From Nitrosopumilus sp. (GTDB lineage Archaea > Thermoproteota > Nitrososphaeria > Nitrososphaerales > Nitrosopumilaceae), in assembly GCF_025698945.1 (NCBI RefSeq), contig NZ_JAILWM010000001.1:248001-312000 (forward strand): a stretch of DNA of 64,000 nt, given 5' to 3'. Positions within the stretch are counted from its first letter, which is position 1. Each line of letters opens with the position of its first letter. The notes beneath the pieces are model-generated. The model saw only the letters and a list, made by a program, of their open reading frames with translations, was not told the origin of the DNA and did no database searches. Of this stretch, positions 15,923 through 24,010 are shown piece after piece. Made by a program: the position numbers and the translations under genes.

Positions 15923-17097
15923 TTTCTAATCTCCCATTCGCAATACTGTCTATCAAGATGGTGCGTCCCGTTATCAAAGTAATCAGGACCAAAATACCAG
16001 TTCTGTTCTGCAGGCTTTGCCTCAAAGCAATGATAAGTTAGTAATTCAAGCGAATCGGCCCACTTGCAGGTATTGCTATCAATGTAATTTGTTCCATTAT
16101 GATAAGCTCGAAGTTCAGCAGATATAGCATTGTAACTTCCATCAGGATTCTGTGCCGGAATTTCACCGGACCTTAGTTTTTGTGCATAATCACATTTTTC
16201 AAAAATTCCTTGAACCTGTATCATGGAATCAATATCCAAAACTTGTTCTCCTGTATCAGGATGATTTCTATAGATGGGGTTTTGGATACCTGTATGATTG
16301 GACATATGTATCCATCCAACACCCGGAAACAGTTTGTATCCGAGAGCAAGCATGCTGTTTCTTTCCTCATTTGAAATGTCAAGGCTGTCAGAAACACTGT
16401 TGATTCCACCAATCTCAATGTGTTGCGTGTTTTTTTCAAACGGAATTCTCAAAAGAATTGGAGAAAGTTTCTCAAATTTTGTGGGCTTGCCATCAACTGT
16501 TACAGAGTAAACAAATGGTGCATCTGAAGGAAGATACAACAATCCACTAGGCATGACAATTTGAAGATAACCTCCCTCAGATTCACCCAGCAAAAGAGTC
16601 AAGGAATTTGATTGTTCATCATACAGAACATCATTAACTGTACCACCGGAAACTTGATACTGGCTTCCATGAGTAGCACCAGCCGTGGTTTTTATTTTGT
16701 AATCAGATGAAGGGACAGAATCAAAAATATCTGAATCCCCACTTGCCGTGATCCAATTTCTCTCAATCAGTTTTTGTTTTGTTTTTTCAGACACACATGC
16801 AACAGAGCCATCATGTTTCTGTATCAAAAACAAGTTTTCTTTACATTGAATCTCATCAATTGGAACTCCTGACTTGAATTGATTTAGTGGAGATAAGGTA
16901 ACATGGATTCGATTTTTTTCTAGTTCCATACATTTTTCTCCATAATAAGGCATGCACCATTCCATAAACTCGTCAAATGTTTTTTCTTTGATTTCTAGAG
17001 GAAGAATAATTGAGTGTTCAAGAGATTGATTTGGATCATGTTCTGCAAATGCAATGCCAATAAATCCAACTAAAACAAGTAATACAATATACTTCAT
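15919..17097 (-). CDS. Secreted modular protein combining three shared modules
   Basis: The 392-residue protein has a signal peptide ending AFA. Residues about 70-118 hold the two-Cys/RGW-type module (SPLNQFKSGVPIDEIQC...ACVSEKTKQKLIERNW). A beta module follows (SNSLTLLLGE...GGYLQIVMPSG...VTVDGKPT...IEIGGI). The C-terminal part has two N-G-T-x-x-(I/L)-D...C-x-W repeats (NGTNYIDSNTCKW and NGTHHLDRQYCEW). It shares all three modules with other genes of the window, which makes it the best single example of modular assembly here. Its start codon lies inside a palindrome (17093-17107) and its upstream 50 bp recur at 22206. Confidence 0.78.
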   Translation of the reverse strand: MKYIVLLVLVGFIGIAFAEHDPNQSLEHSIILPLEIKEKTFDEFMEWCMPYYGEKCMELEKNRIHVTLSPLNQFKSGVPIDEIQCKENLFLIQKHDGSVACVSEKTKQKLIERNWITASGDSDIFDSVPSSDYKIKTTAGATHGSQYQVSGGTVNDVLYDEQSNSLTLLLGESEGGYLQIVMPSGLLYLPSDAPFVYSVTVDGKPTKFEKLSPILLRIPFEKNTQHIEIGGINSVSDSLDISNEERNSMLALGYKLFPGVGWIHMSNHTGIQNPIYRNHPDTGEQVLDIDSMIQVQGIFEKCDYAQKLRSGEIPAQNPDGSYNAISAELRAYHNGTNYIDSNTCKWADSLELLTYHCFEAKPAEQNWYFGPDYFDNGTHHLDRQYCEWEIRK

Positions 17098-17146
17098 ACA
17101 GTATGAAATCCTAGTCTGTCATTGAAAAGTGCTTCTGAGGTTTTGT
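17091..17146 (-). promoter_or_regulatory. 56-bp conserved upstream region with start-codon palindrome
   Basis: This block and 22206-22261 on the other strand agree at 50 of 56 positions by my count. TTCATACAGTATGAA (17093-17107) is a 7+1+7 palindrome that includes the ATG of the 15919-17097 gene. A repressor operator or a translation-start hairpin is possible. Confidence 0.6.
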
Positions 17147-17420
17147 ATCCAACTCATGAATATTTTTTATAAAATATTTGCAATGAAGAAAACACTGTTG
17201 TAGAGATTTTTTGTGAAATTGTTAGTTGTTTATATATCAAAACATCATTACCTAAAATATGAATCAAGAAATAAAACTTGGGCATTGGTAAGCAGTATCC
17301 AAAAAGATAAAAAATCAATTGATCTCAAAATGATTACTCCACAAATATCATCACTTGTAGATGAATGGTAATCATAGATGAAAAATAGGCATACAAAAGA
17401 ACAGTAAAACTTATGAATTT
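17147..17420. other. Spacer between divergent secreted-protein genes
   Basis: No convincing gene is present. TTTATATA near 17230 looks like a plus-strand TATA box. An open frame after it (reading KTWALVSSIQ...SSLVDEW up to TAA near 17370) has no good start codon and is not called. Confidence 0.4.
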
Positions 17421-19733
17421 ATGAAAATTGTTCATTTTGTGTTGGGATTTTTTGCTTTATTCATAGTTGCAATTATGATCGGTTCAGTTTCAAACGCCTA
17501 TGCAATCACTGATTTTACACCCCTTCAAAATATCAGTAACAATTCTCATGATTCTATTGCACCTTTTGTGGTAACTGACGGAAAAAATATCTTCATTACG
17601 TGGTCTGAATTCACATCTGCACATAAAAGTTCAGATATCCTTATTTCAAAAAGTACTGACGGCGGGGTTACATTCAGCACCCCAAAAAATATCAGTAACA
17701 ATTCTGGTGCCTCTACTACTCCCTTTGCCATAGTGGATGGAGCAAATATTTTCATCGCCTGGACATACAGATATCAAGATGACAGTCATTCTGAAATCTA
17801 CTTTTCAAAAAGTACAGATGGGGGCAATACGTTTAGCACTCCACAAAAAATAAGTAATGACTCATCTTTTTCATCTTTGCCTTTTTTGACTATTGATGGA
17901 AAAAATATTTTTGTCACGTGGTTTGATATTACATATTCTAACAACAGATCATACAAAAACATGGAAGTATCATTTTCAAAAAGTATTGACGGAGGAGATA
18001 CATTCAGTGAGCCAAAAAATATTAGCAATAATGAGGGATTTTCCTCATTCCCCTCAATTGCAAGTGATGGCACAAATCTCTTTGTTGCATGGCAAGATAA
18101 TACGTCCCTGAGCAACACAGACATACTTGTCTCAAAAAGCACTGATGGCGGTGCAACATTTAGCACTCCATTAAACATCAGCAACAGCGATGATGGCTCA
18201 GTTGGAGCTCATGTTGCTACTGATGGCACAAACATTTTTGTCACGTGGTTTGAATTTCACAATGGAAGTGGTGATGTGTTTTTTGCAAAAAGCACTGATG
18301 GCGGTGCAACATTTAGCACTCCCCAAAACATTAGCAATAACAAAGAAAACTCTGTTACACCATTTATGATTACGAACGGTACAACCATCTATATTACTTG
18401 GACTGATTCAACATCAAAAGACAGCTGGATAGTCTTGTCTAACAGCACTGATGGCGGTGCAACATTTAGCACTACACAAAAAATAAGTAATGATAATGGA
18501 TTTTCAGATGGACAATCATTTACTACTGATGGCACAAATCTCTTTGTCACATGGGAGTATCGTCAGTTGTTAACATCCCCCTTGGATGTTTTTTTCTCAA
18601 AATCAAACCAGAATCAAATAGAGACACATGAAGAATCACCAGAAAATCCACTCCTTGATGAATTCTCGCAAATTTCTGATGCAGAACAAATCCCAGACTC
18701 GTATACAGAGATTCCAAACTACACAATAGGCACAGTAGAATGGGTTGACTCCACACCTCGTCTTGGAGGCTATGGTGTTGTAAAGATAACAGATCCTGAC
18801 ATGAACATCAATCCAGACAGAGTCGACATATTCACAGCAAAGGCATGGTCAAAAACAGATCTCACTGGAATCAATTTAGACATGATTGAAAGTGGACAAA
18901 ATACTGGTGTTTTCTATATTGATATTGAATTCACCTCTGAAAAATCTGGCATACAAATGCTCAAAACCATTCCAGGAGATGTGGTGACAGTATCCTATCT
19001 TGATTCAACAACACCTGGAGGCAAAGAAATTGAATTGATTGATAGCATGGATATCACTTTAGATTATGTTTCACCACATAAACAGCTAAAATTAGGAATT
19101 TCTATTGATGAAATGCAATGCAAAGAAAATCTTGTTCTAATTCAGAGACATGATGGTTCTCCTGCATGTGTCACTGAATCAACCAAACAGAAACTAATTG
19201 AGAGAGGATGGACTGGCTTAACTCTGACAACAAAAGAATCTTTATTGAAACGTTACAGTAACCTGCCAGAAGTAATGGCATTTTATGAAACATATTCAGA
19301 CGCAGAAGCTTCAGTAAAGAATGATCATGTATCTTATTTTGCAGGAAACGAAGATGATTTTCGCATTAGGATGGATTTGGAATTTAACAAAAACTTTAAG
19401 GTAGAAAATATGGAGCTTCATTGCTATGTGAAAAGAGTCCATCAAAATGATGTACCTCAATCATTCATTCTAAAATATTTGAAAGACTATACGTGTGATG
19501 AGAATGGTTCACAGAGAACTGGAAATATTCAGATTAGAGGAGACATGGCTGATCAAATCTGTTCTGTTATCGATTATGAATGTCCTTCATATTTCATTGG
19601 AAACATGCAAGAAGATGGCTCTATAATTGCGTTAATCACCTCTTGGGATGCAGATACAGAAACAGAAAAACAATTTGTGTTTATTATTAAAAATGACACT
19701 CTGAGTTACGATGTAACGACAAATGAAAACTAG
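17421..19733 (+). CDS. Large secreted beta-propeller (BNR/Asp-box) protein
   Basis: A 770-residue protein with a signal peptide ending NAYA. Residues about 30-390 contain six Asp boxes of the form STDGGATF, spaced 50-60 residues apart, each followed by STPxNISN. With the split first strand this predicts a seven-bladed propeller of the sialidase/BNR type. Catalytic sialidase residues are not evident. A domain with DPDMNINPD and ESGQNTGVFYIDI follows, as in the 12044-13945 protein, then the two-Cys/RGW module at about 550-598 and a C-terminal domain with several Cys. The final codons overlap the next start by 11 bases. Confidence 0.8.
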   Translation: MKIVHFVLGFFALFIVAIMIGSVSNAYAITDFTPLQNISNNSHDSIAPFVVTDGKNIFITWSEFTSAHKSSDILISKSTDGGVTFSTPKNISNNSGASTTPFAIVDGANIFIAWTYRYQDDSHSEIYFSKSTDGGNTFSTPQKISNDSSFSSLPFLTIDGKNIFVTWFDITYSNNRSYKNMEVSFSKSIDGGDTFSEPKNISNNEGFSSFPSIASDGTNLFVAWQDNTSLSNTDILVSKSTDGGATFSTPLNISNSDDGSVGAHVATDGTNIFVTWFEFHNGSGDVFFAKSTDGGATFSTPQNISNNKENSVTPFMITNGTTIYITWTDSTSKDSWIVLSNSTDGGATFSTTQKISNDNGFSDGQSFTTDGTNLFVTWEYRQLLTSPLDVFFSKSNQNQIETHEESPENPLLDEFSQISDAEQIPDSYTEIPNYTIGTVEWVDSTPRLGGYGVVKITDPDMNINPDRVDIFTAKAWSKTDLTGINLDMIESGQNTGVFYIDIEFTSEKSGIQMLKTIPGDVVTVSYLDSTTPGGKEIELIDSMDITLDYVSPHKQLKLGISIDEMQCKENLVLIQRHDGSPACVTESTKQKLIERGWTGLTLTTKESLLKRYSNLPEVMAFYETYSDAEASVKNDHVSYFAGNEDDFRIRMDLEFNKNFKVENMELHCYVKRVHQNDVPQSFILKYLKDYTCDENGSQRTGNIQIRGDMADQICSVIDYECPSYFIGNMQEDGSIIALITSWDADTETEKQFVFIIKNDTLSYDVTTNEN
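18138..18473 (+). repeat. Three blades with an identical 30-base core
   Basis: The same 30-base sequence encoding STDGGATFST occurs at 18138-18167, 18291-18320 and 18444-18473. The exact 153-base spacing indicates recent tandem duplication or homogenisation of propeller blades. Confidence 0.8.
19119..19171 (+). repeat. 53-bp block identical to 23068-23120
   Basis: The block encodes the heart of the two-Cys module (CKENLVLIQRHDGSPACV) and is base-for-base identical in the 17421 and 22255 genes, while the flanks differ. Confidence 0.85.
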
Positions 19734-20403
19734 CAATATTTTACTTGTAATTTCTGTTTTTGTAGTTGGTTTTATTCTAATATCCATAAACTATTCTGCA
19801 ATATCTGACTTTTACACATATTCTGTTCCACTAAACAAAGCCAAAATAGTTCCAAACTTTCCTATACAACCAAATGAGTTCCAAGAGACACATGATGAAA
19901 AAGATTCCACATGTTATACCACTCCGTCAATGAACCAGTATTGCTACAAAAAACCAAAGATACATGACCCACAAAACAGAGACCACCTGAGTTCATTTAT
20001 CACTGGAAATAACGGGATTAACGGCGAGCTTCACTTTGATAGAGTAGGTCTTGAAGGAGGAATATTTACAATAAAGAACATGAAACTCATTGATGAAAAT
20101 ACCGCACTGTTTACGTTTGCAGACAAGGACTATCGCATAGGAAACAAGGACAGAACAACATATGAGATTACTAAAGACTTTGAATTTGATACAATTGTTG
20201 AAAAATACGATTCATTTATCACGCATTGCGGAAACTTTGATGGCACTGGTGCAACCATAGTGCAATATCTTGGAACTACGACAATTGATGATGTGGATTA
20301 CTTTTTGACCTGGCATGCTGTAATAGAGCCAGAAGACAGATTCCAGTGTGAGTATCCGGAGATCATTCGGTACAGCTTGAATCATGATTTTGGAGAGTTA
20401 TAG
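19723..20403 (+). CDS. Secreted or anchored protein, 226 aa
   Basis: The start sequence ATGAAAACTAG contains the stop of the upstream gene (NEN-stop), giving an 11-base overlap. The 226-residue protein has an N-terminal hydrophobic segment (NILLVISVFVVGFILISI). A soluble beta-rich part follows with Cys pairs (STCYTTPSMNQYCYKKP near residue 65; a later HCGNF and FQCEYPE). I do not recognise the domain. It is probably exported and disulphide-bonded. Confidence 0.65.
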   Translation: MKTSNILLVISVFVVGFILISINYSAISDFYTYSVPLNKAKIVPNFPIQPNEFQETHDEKDSTCYTTPSMNQYCYKKPKIHDPQNRDHLSSFITGNNGINGELHFDRVGLEGGIFTIKNMKLIDENTALFTFADKDYRIGNKDRTTYEITKDFEFDTIVEKYDSFITHCGNFDGTGATIVQYLGTTTIDDVDYFLTWHAVIEPEDRFQCEYPEIIRYSLNHDFGEL

Positions 20404-20406
20404 AAA

Positions 20407-20877
20407 ATGAAAACTAAATACGTGATCACAATTATTGGAATAATATTTGCGGGTGTATTTACAATCATTACTCCTATCGTTTATGCTCAATGTATCTACA
20501 ATGATGACTGGCCTGATGCTCCGTGTTTTGATACGGGCCCTGTAAGTCATTTGGACTTCAATAAAGCATGGGCTCCGTATTATGATCACAAAGGTTCGGA
20601 ATGGATGGAAACAAAAAGAATTGAACTCCATCAAGTCTTAGAACAAGGAACTATCGAAGAATGGGTTGAGAAATTAGAAAATCACAATGTTTACCAATAT
20701 TATTTATCCAGAAATGAAATTCAAAGCAGTCTTCCATATGATAGTTTTTTTGTAAAATATGATCCTACTTTCATTCCTCCTGAATATATCTCAAATGAAA
20801 CTCTGATCATTTTATTTACACTAATTCTAACTTTAATTACAATTGTAAGTTTCATTATGTGGAGAAAAAGAAAATGA
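20407..20877 (+). CDS. Secreted protein with YKG-EWME-KR module and C-terminal anchor
   Basis: The 156-residue protein has a signal peptide ending IVYA and then QCIYNDDWPDAPCFD. Its module reads YYDHKGSEWMETKRIELHQV followed by EEWVEKLENHNVYQYYLS. The same module occurs in the 25754 and 25107 proteins on the other strand. A C-terminal membrane segment ends in WRKRK, and the stop TGA lies inside AAAATGA, which also opens an orphan start frame. It starts three bases after the previous TAG. Function unknown. Confidence 0.7.
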   Translation: MKTKYVITIIGIIFAGVFTIITPIVYAQCIYNDDWPDAPCFDTGPVSHLDFNKAWAPYYDHKGSEWMETKRIELHQVLEQGTIEEWVEKLENHNVYQYYLSRNEIQSSLPYDSFFVKYDPTFIPPEYISNETLIILFTLILTLITIVSFIMWRKRK

Positions 20878-20918
20878 AAAGTAGAGTTCAAATCTGTCGT
20901 GATTTGAATCATGAATAG
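20874..20918 (+). repeat. Orphan gene-start cassette at array end; contains a stem-loop
   Basis: ATGAAAAGTAGAGTT opens a 14-codon frame (MKSRVQICRDLNHE) that overlaps the previous stop as ATGA but leads to no gene. TTCAAATC (20887-20894) and GATTTGAA (20901-20908) inside it form an 8-bp stem of the dispersed repeat family. Confidence 0.6.
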
Positions 20919-20919
20919 T

Positions 20920-21732
20920 CTATCTTCGTCGTTTGCGTTTTAAATAATCAGATATTATCTTGCTTGCCAATTCATCAGGCAGGATATCTTTCTTGTTTGA
21001 CTCACTTGCCAATTTTTTGGCATTTGTTTTGGATAACTTGAATGATATGTTTTGTTTTACGCGCATAGATTTTGCACACTTTAACAGTTTAGGGTGTGAT
21101 GATTTTGGGGCTTGTGATAGTGCTACAAGATACTTTTTTCGTAGCGATGAATCTAAAGTAGATATTCTTTGCACTATATTTTCTGCCTTTGATACATTCG
21201 GCACAATGAAATACAGTCTTGTCATTTCATCTCTGGAAATAAGTGATGGGACTAACAATTTCAGTCTGTCTGGAACTCCTGCAAATCCGAGATACTTGTT
21301 CAATGTTGATGGTGACATGCCCATTGATTTGGCAGCTGCTGATTTTCCAATCTGTTCAGTTAGAAATTTGCAGGCATCGGCAATCTCTTTGTGATTCATG
21401 TCGTTTCGGTGTATGTTTTCAACCACTGATGCTGCCTTTGCATTTTCCAGATCATACTCTGTTTTTTTAGTAAGCAGGTGAACTGGGATCTTTTTTGCGC
21501 CCAGCCTTTTCATGGCAGCTAATCTTCTCTGACCTGACATTAGCAGGTATGTGTTCTTGCCTTGCTTTTGTACTAATGGTGGATTTAACAGTCCTTCAGT
21601 TCTAATTGATTTGGCAAGCTCTGAAATTCCTTCCCTATCTAATTTTCTTGCCTGTGCTTCTTTCCATACTTTAATTTGTTTAACCGGTATTTCTTTTAGT
21701 CTGTATGAAATGGTTGGTTTGTATCTTGCCAC
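20920..21732 (-). CDS. ParB/Spo0J-like protein
   Basis: The 270-residue protein starts at GTG 21732. It has the ParB N-terminal domain: IPVKQIKVWKEAQARKLDRE, ISELAKSIRTEGLLNPPLV, the nucleotide-binding LLMSGQRRLAAMKRLG, and VVENIHRNDMNHKEIADAC. A central helix-turn-helix region follows (GKSAAAKSMGMSPSTLNKYLG). The C-terminal part is basic (LKRKRRR). In bacteria such proteins bind parS and CTP; the GQRR and ENIHRND motifs for CTP contact are present. No ParA is adjacent in the window, so a role in segregation is unproven. Confidence 0.85.
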   Translation of the reverse strand: MARYKPTISYRLKEIPVKQIKVWKEAQARKLDREGISELAKSIRTEGLLNPPLVQKQGKNTYLLMSGQRRLAAMKRLGAKKIPVHLLTKKTEYDLENAKAASVVENIHRNDMNHKEIADACKFLTEQIGKSAAAKSMGMSPSTLNKYLGFAGVPDRLKLLVPSLISRDEMTRLYFIVPNVSKAENIVQRISTLDSSLRKKYLVALSQAPKSSHPKLLKCAKSMRVKQNISFKLSKTNAKKLASESNKKDILPDELASKIISDYLKRKRRR

Positions 21733-21937
21733 CGTATACTCATACTGATATCTTTCTTAAGTAAGATTGGGTTTATTCTAAATTATTTTGATGTTAATTA
21801 TTTAAACTAAATATGATTCTGAACTTGTTTCTTTGATTCTAAACATTATACTCTAAAATATCTAAATTTATTATGCAAAACATAGATCTTATTGTATGAG
21901 TTTAATTCATTAATGATTATTTTTTTAAATTCACCGT

Positions 21938-22159
21938 ATGGCATGTAGAGGATTGTGTATACGATACAAATCAAAATCAAATTCCGGAAATAGTCATTAT
22001 GCATTGGGTCATAAACGATGCTCTATATGTGATATTTTTGTTAGTTGGGATGGAACCCATTGCCCATGTTGCAATATGGGTCTTCGAACCAGACCAAAAA
22101 ATGCCAATGCACGAAATCAATTATTGCTGATAAAGCAATATAGAAAAAACAATGCTTGA
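21938..22159 (+). CDS. Thaumarchaeal Cys-rich zinc-finger protein, 73 aa
   Basis: The small protein carries CRGLCIRYK near its N-terminus, then GHKRCSICDIFVSWDGTHCP and CCNMGLRTRP. Two C-x2-C pairs in the second part predict a zinc ribbon, and the first Cys pair may bind a second metal. It is basic throughout, which suits nucleic-acid binding. I recall similar proteins in ammonia-oxidising archaea but no established function. A GTTCAAATC repeat element follows the gene at about 22183. Confidence 0.75.
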   Translation: MACRGLCIRYKSKSNSGNSHYALGHKRCSICDIFVSWDGTHCPCCNMGLRTRPKNANARNQLLLIKQYRKNNA

Positions 22160-22205
22160 AATGTAATTTTGAGTTAGAACGAGTTCAAATCCATATGGAT
22201 TAGAC

Positions 22206-22261
22206 ACAAAACATCAGAAGCACTTTTCAATGATAGAATAAAATTTCATACAGTATGAAGT
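22206..22261 (+). promoter_or_regulatory. 56-bp conserved upstream region with start-codon palindrome
   Basis: This is the plus-strand partner of 17091-17146 (50/56 identical by my count). TTCATACAGTATGAA lies at 22245-22259 and includes the ATG at 22255. The shared block reaches about 49 bp upstream of the start and stops soon after it. Confidence 0.6.
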
Positions 22262-23178
22262 GTTTAGCTATTTTTTTTGGTCTTGTTGGTGTGATGGTAT
22301 TTTCACCCGTATTTGGATCATCTGAGACTCCGGAAGAATTTATCTATGTTCTACAAGGAGCACAAAATGAAAGCTGCAAGTTCAATGATACATGCTTTAA
22401 CCCCTCAACACTTGTAGTTTCGCCCAACACCAAAGTTACATGGGTTGCTCAGGAATCCGGACATAAGATATCTAGTGGCATTCGTACACAAACTGATGTT
22501 GGAATAAATACTGATTTTGATGGAGAATTTCAAAGTAATTATCTTAATGCAAATGATACGTTTTCACATGTTTTTACAAAATCTGGAAAATATTCTTTTC
22601 ATAGCTGGATATTTGGCCATGCAAGTGGGCAAGTTATAGTTACAAAATCAAATGACTCTCCAGTTTATTCTGCTGAAAAATGTGATTTGCTTCACGACTT
22701 GAAAATTTATGAAAATCTTTTACATAATGACGTTGTTGTAAGGACGTTTCTTTCCAAATATCCAAACGCGGTATCTTTTGTAAATGGAATTGATGAATCC
22801 AGTCCACTAAAAGCACCTATTGTTTACGAAGATGGAACAGGTGACAAAAAAGTATTTCTTGTCGTATATGTCCGAGAAGAAGGTGTCCTGTCAACTGACT
22901 GCTTTTCGCCTGTAATTTACACATACAAGTATTACAAAGACAACAAACCTGCGAGTCTACAATACTATTACAATGAAAAACAACTCATGGTTGATTTTCT
23001 AAATAATCACATCATACACAGTCCATTAAAACAGCATACATTCGGAATCCCATTTGATGAAATACAGTGCAAAGAAAATCTTGTTCTAATTCAGAGACAT
23101 GATGGTTCTCCTGCATGTGTAAAACCAGAGTCAATTAACATTCTTGTTCATAGAGGATGGGCTGATGGGTATTTCTAA
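22255..23178 (+). CDS. Secreted cupredoxin-like protein with unusual His-rich site
   Basis: The 307-residue protein has a signal peptide ending PVFGS. Residues about 38-128 form a cupredoxin-like domain. It has KVTWVAQESGHKISSG for the first His, and KYSFHSWIFGHASGQVIV, where His replaces the usual Cys and a second His lies six residues on. The next domain (NDVVVRTFLSKYPNAVSF...CFSPVIYTY) is shared with the 6846-8306 protein. It ends with the two-Cys/RGW module, whose core DNA is identical to that in the 17421 gene. Copper or other metal binding is possible but unproven. Confidence 0.78.
   Translation: MKCLAIFFGLVGVMVFSPVFGSSETPEEFIYVLQGAQNESCKFNDTCFNPSTLVVSPNTKVTWVAQESGHKISSGIRTQTDVGINTDFDGEFQSNYLNANDTFSHVFTKSGKYSFHSWIFGHASGQVIVTKSNDSPVYSAEKCDLLHDLKIYENLLHNDVVVRTFLSKYPNAVSFVNGIDESSPLKAPIVYEDGTGDKKVFLVVYVREEGVLSTDCFSPVIYTYKYYKDNKPASLQYYYNEKQLMVDFLNNHIIHSPLKQHTFGIPFDEIQCKENLVLIQRHDGSPACVKPESINILVHRGWADGYF
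23068..23120 (+). repeat. 53-bp block identical to 19119-19171
   Basis: This is the second copy of the identical two-Cys module core, near the 3' end of the 22255 gene. Confidence 0.85.
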
Positions 23179-23222
23179 AGATTTAGACTTACAAGCATTG
23201 TAATTTTATACCTAGTTTTCAT
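23175..23222 (-). repeat. Orphan gene-start cassette at array end
   Basis: On the minus strand TAATGAAAACTAGGTATAAA opens MKTRYKITMLVSLNL and stops at 23175-23177. Its ATG overlaps the TAA of the preceding gene. No gene follows; the convergent 22255 gene ends at the same place. Confidence 0.65.
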
Positions 23223-24010
23223 TATCTGTCCCATTCATCATACATTACTATGTCTTCAAAATATTCTATTACAGTAAAATCCTTTTTCAAAAATGTATGA
23301 CCAATTTCTATCTGAAATGTATAGTTGCCAAGAGTAGAAATTACCACGGGATTAATTTCATTAGATATTGTATATTGGAATAGTTTCGGTGTTGTAGGTT
23401 CTGTAACAACACATCCTGAGTGATATGTCTTCTTCCATATTGTGGAATTGTCTTTAAAATCAACTATTCGTGCATCCCATGAATCACACATATGATAACC
23501 CATCTTCTCAATCGTTATGAACATTGGTTCGTCAACTACCATACGTGAGTGCAGTCCTCTAATTTTGAATGTTGGTGCAATGTTTTCCCAAATCCAATCT
23601 TCATAGGATGATAGATGTGCCCACTCTGGAATTGAGAACGCACAACTCATACTTCGCCATTTAGCGAACTGTATTGAAGTTGGTATTATTTGGTCTTCTG
23701 ATAATGGCTTTGATTTTGCATCAGTTGAATCGTTGTACTTTTCTTGCTCTTTTACAAACTCATTCATGGAATTGTCGAAAGTCCATGCACAGTGTTCCTC
23801 ATCAGATAGTAAACTAATGTCTGTAGTTTGTACTGTTTGGTTACGGATTTTATTTTCTTTTATGTCAGATAGTATGGATTCTCGGATATCTCTCCATTCT
23901 TTAAGCTGTTTTAAATCCTGATTATACTCATACTGATTAATGCCATACACAATGCCAAAGATTCCTGCAACAGATAATCCAATAACAATTATCAATAGTC
24001 TAGTTTTCAT
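23222..24010 (-). CDS. Secreted or anchored protein, 262 aa
   Basis: I chose ATG 24010 (MKTRLLIIVIG), whose ATGA overlaps the upstream stop, over the longer frame from 24025. After the N-terminal hydrophobic segment there is a charged helical part, then a beta-rich C-terminal half (MVVDEPMFITIEKMGYHMC...TLGNYTFQIEIGHTFLKKDFTVIEY) with the look of an Ig-like domain. The opening strand of that domain (SRMVVDEPMFITIEKMGY) is typical of archaeal surface proteins. Cys residues are spread as in an exported protein. Function unknown. Confidence 0.65.
   Translation of the reverse strand: MKTRLLIIVIGLSVAGIFGIVYGINQYEYNQDLKQLKEWRDIRESILSDIKENKIRNQTVQTTDISLLSDEEHCAWTFDNSMNEFVKEQEKYNDSTDAKSKPLSEDQIIPTSIQFAKWRSMSCAFSIPEWAHLSSYEDWIWENIAPTFKIRGLHSRMVVDEPMFITIEKMGYHMCDSWDARIVDFKDNSTIWKKTYHSGCVVTEPTTPKLFQYTISNEINPVVISTLGNYTFQIEIGHTFLKKDFTVIEYFEDIVMYDEWDR

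Noticed and set aside
17245-17375. Open frame reading KTWALVSSIQ...SSLVDEW in the spacer before the propeller gene
   Set aside because: No suitable start codon or ribosome-binding site, and no recognisable fold. It could be a remnant but is not supported as a gene.
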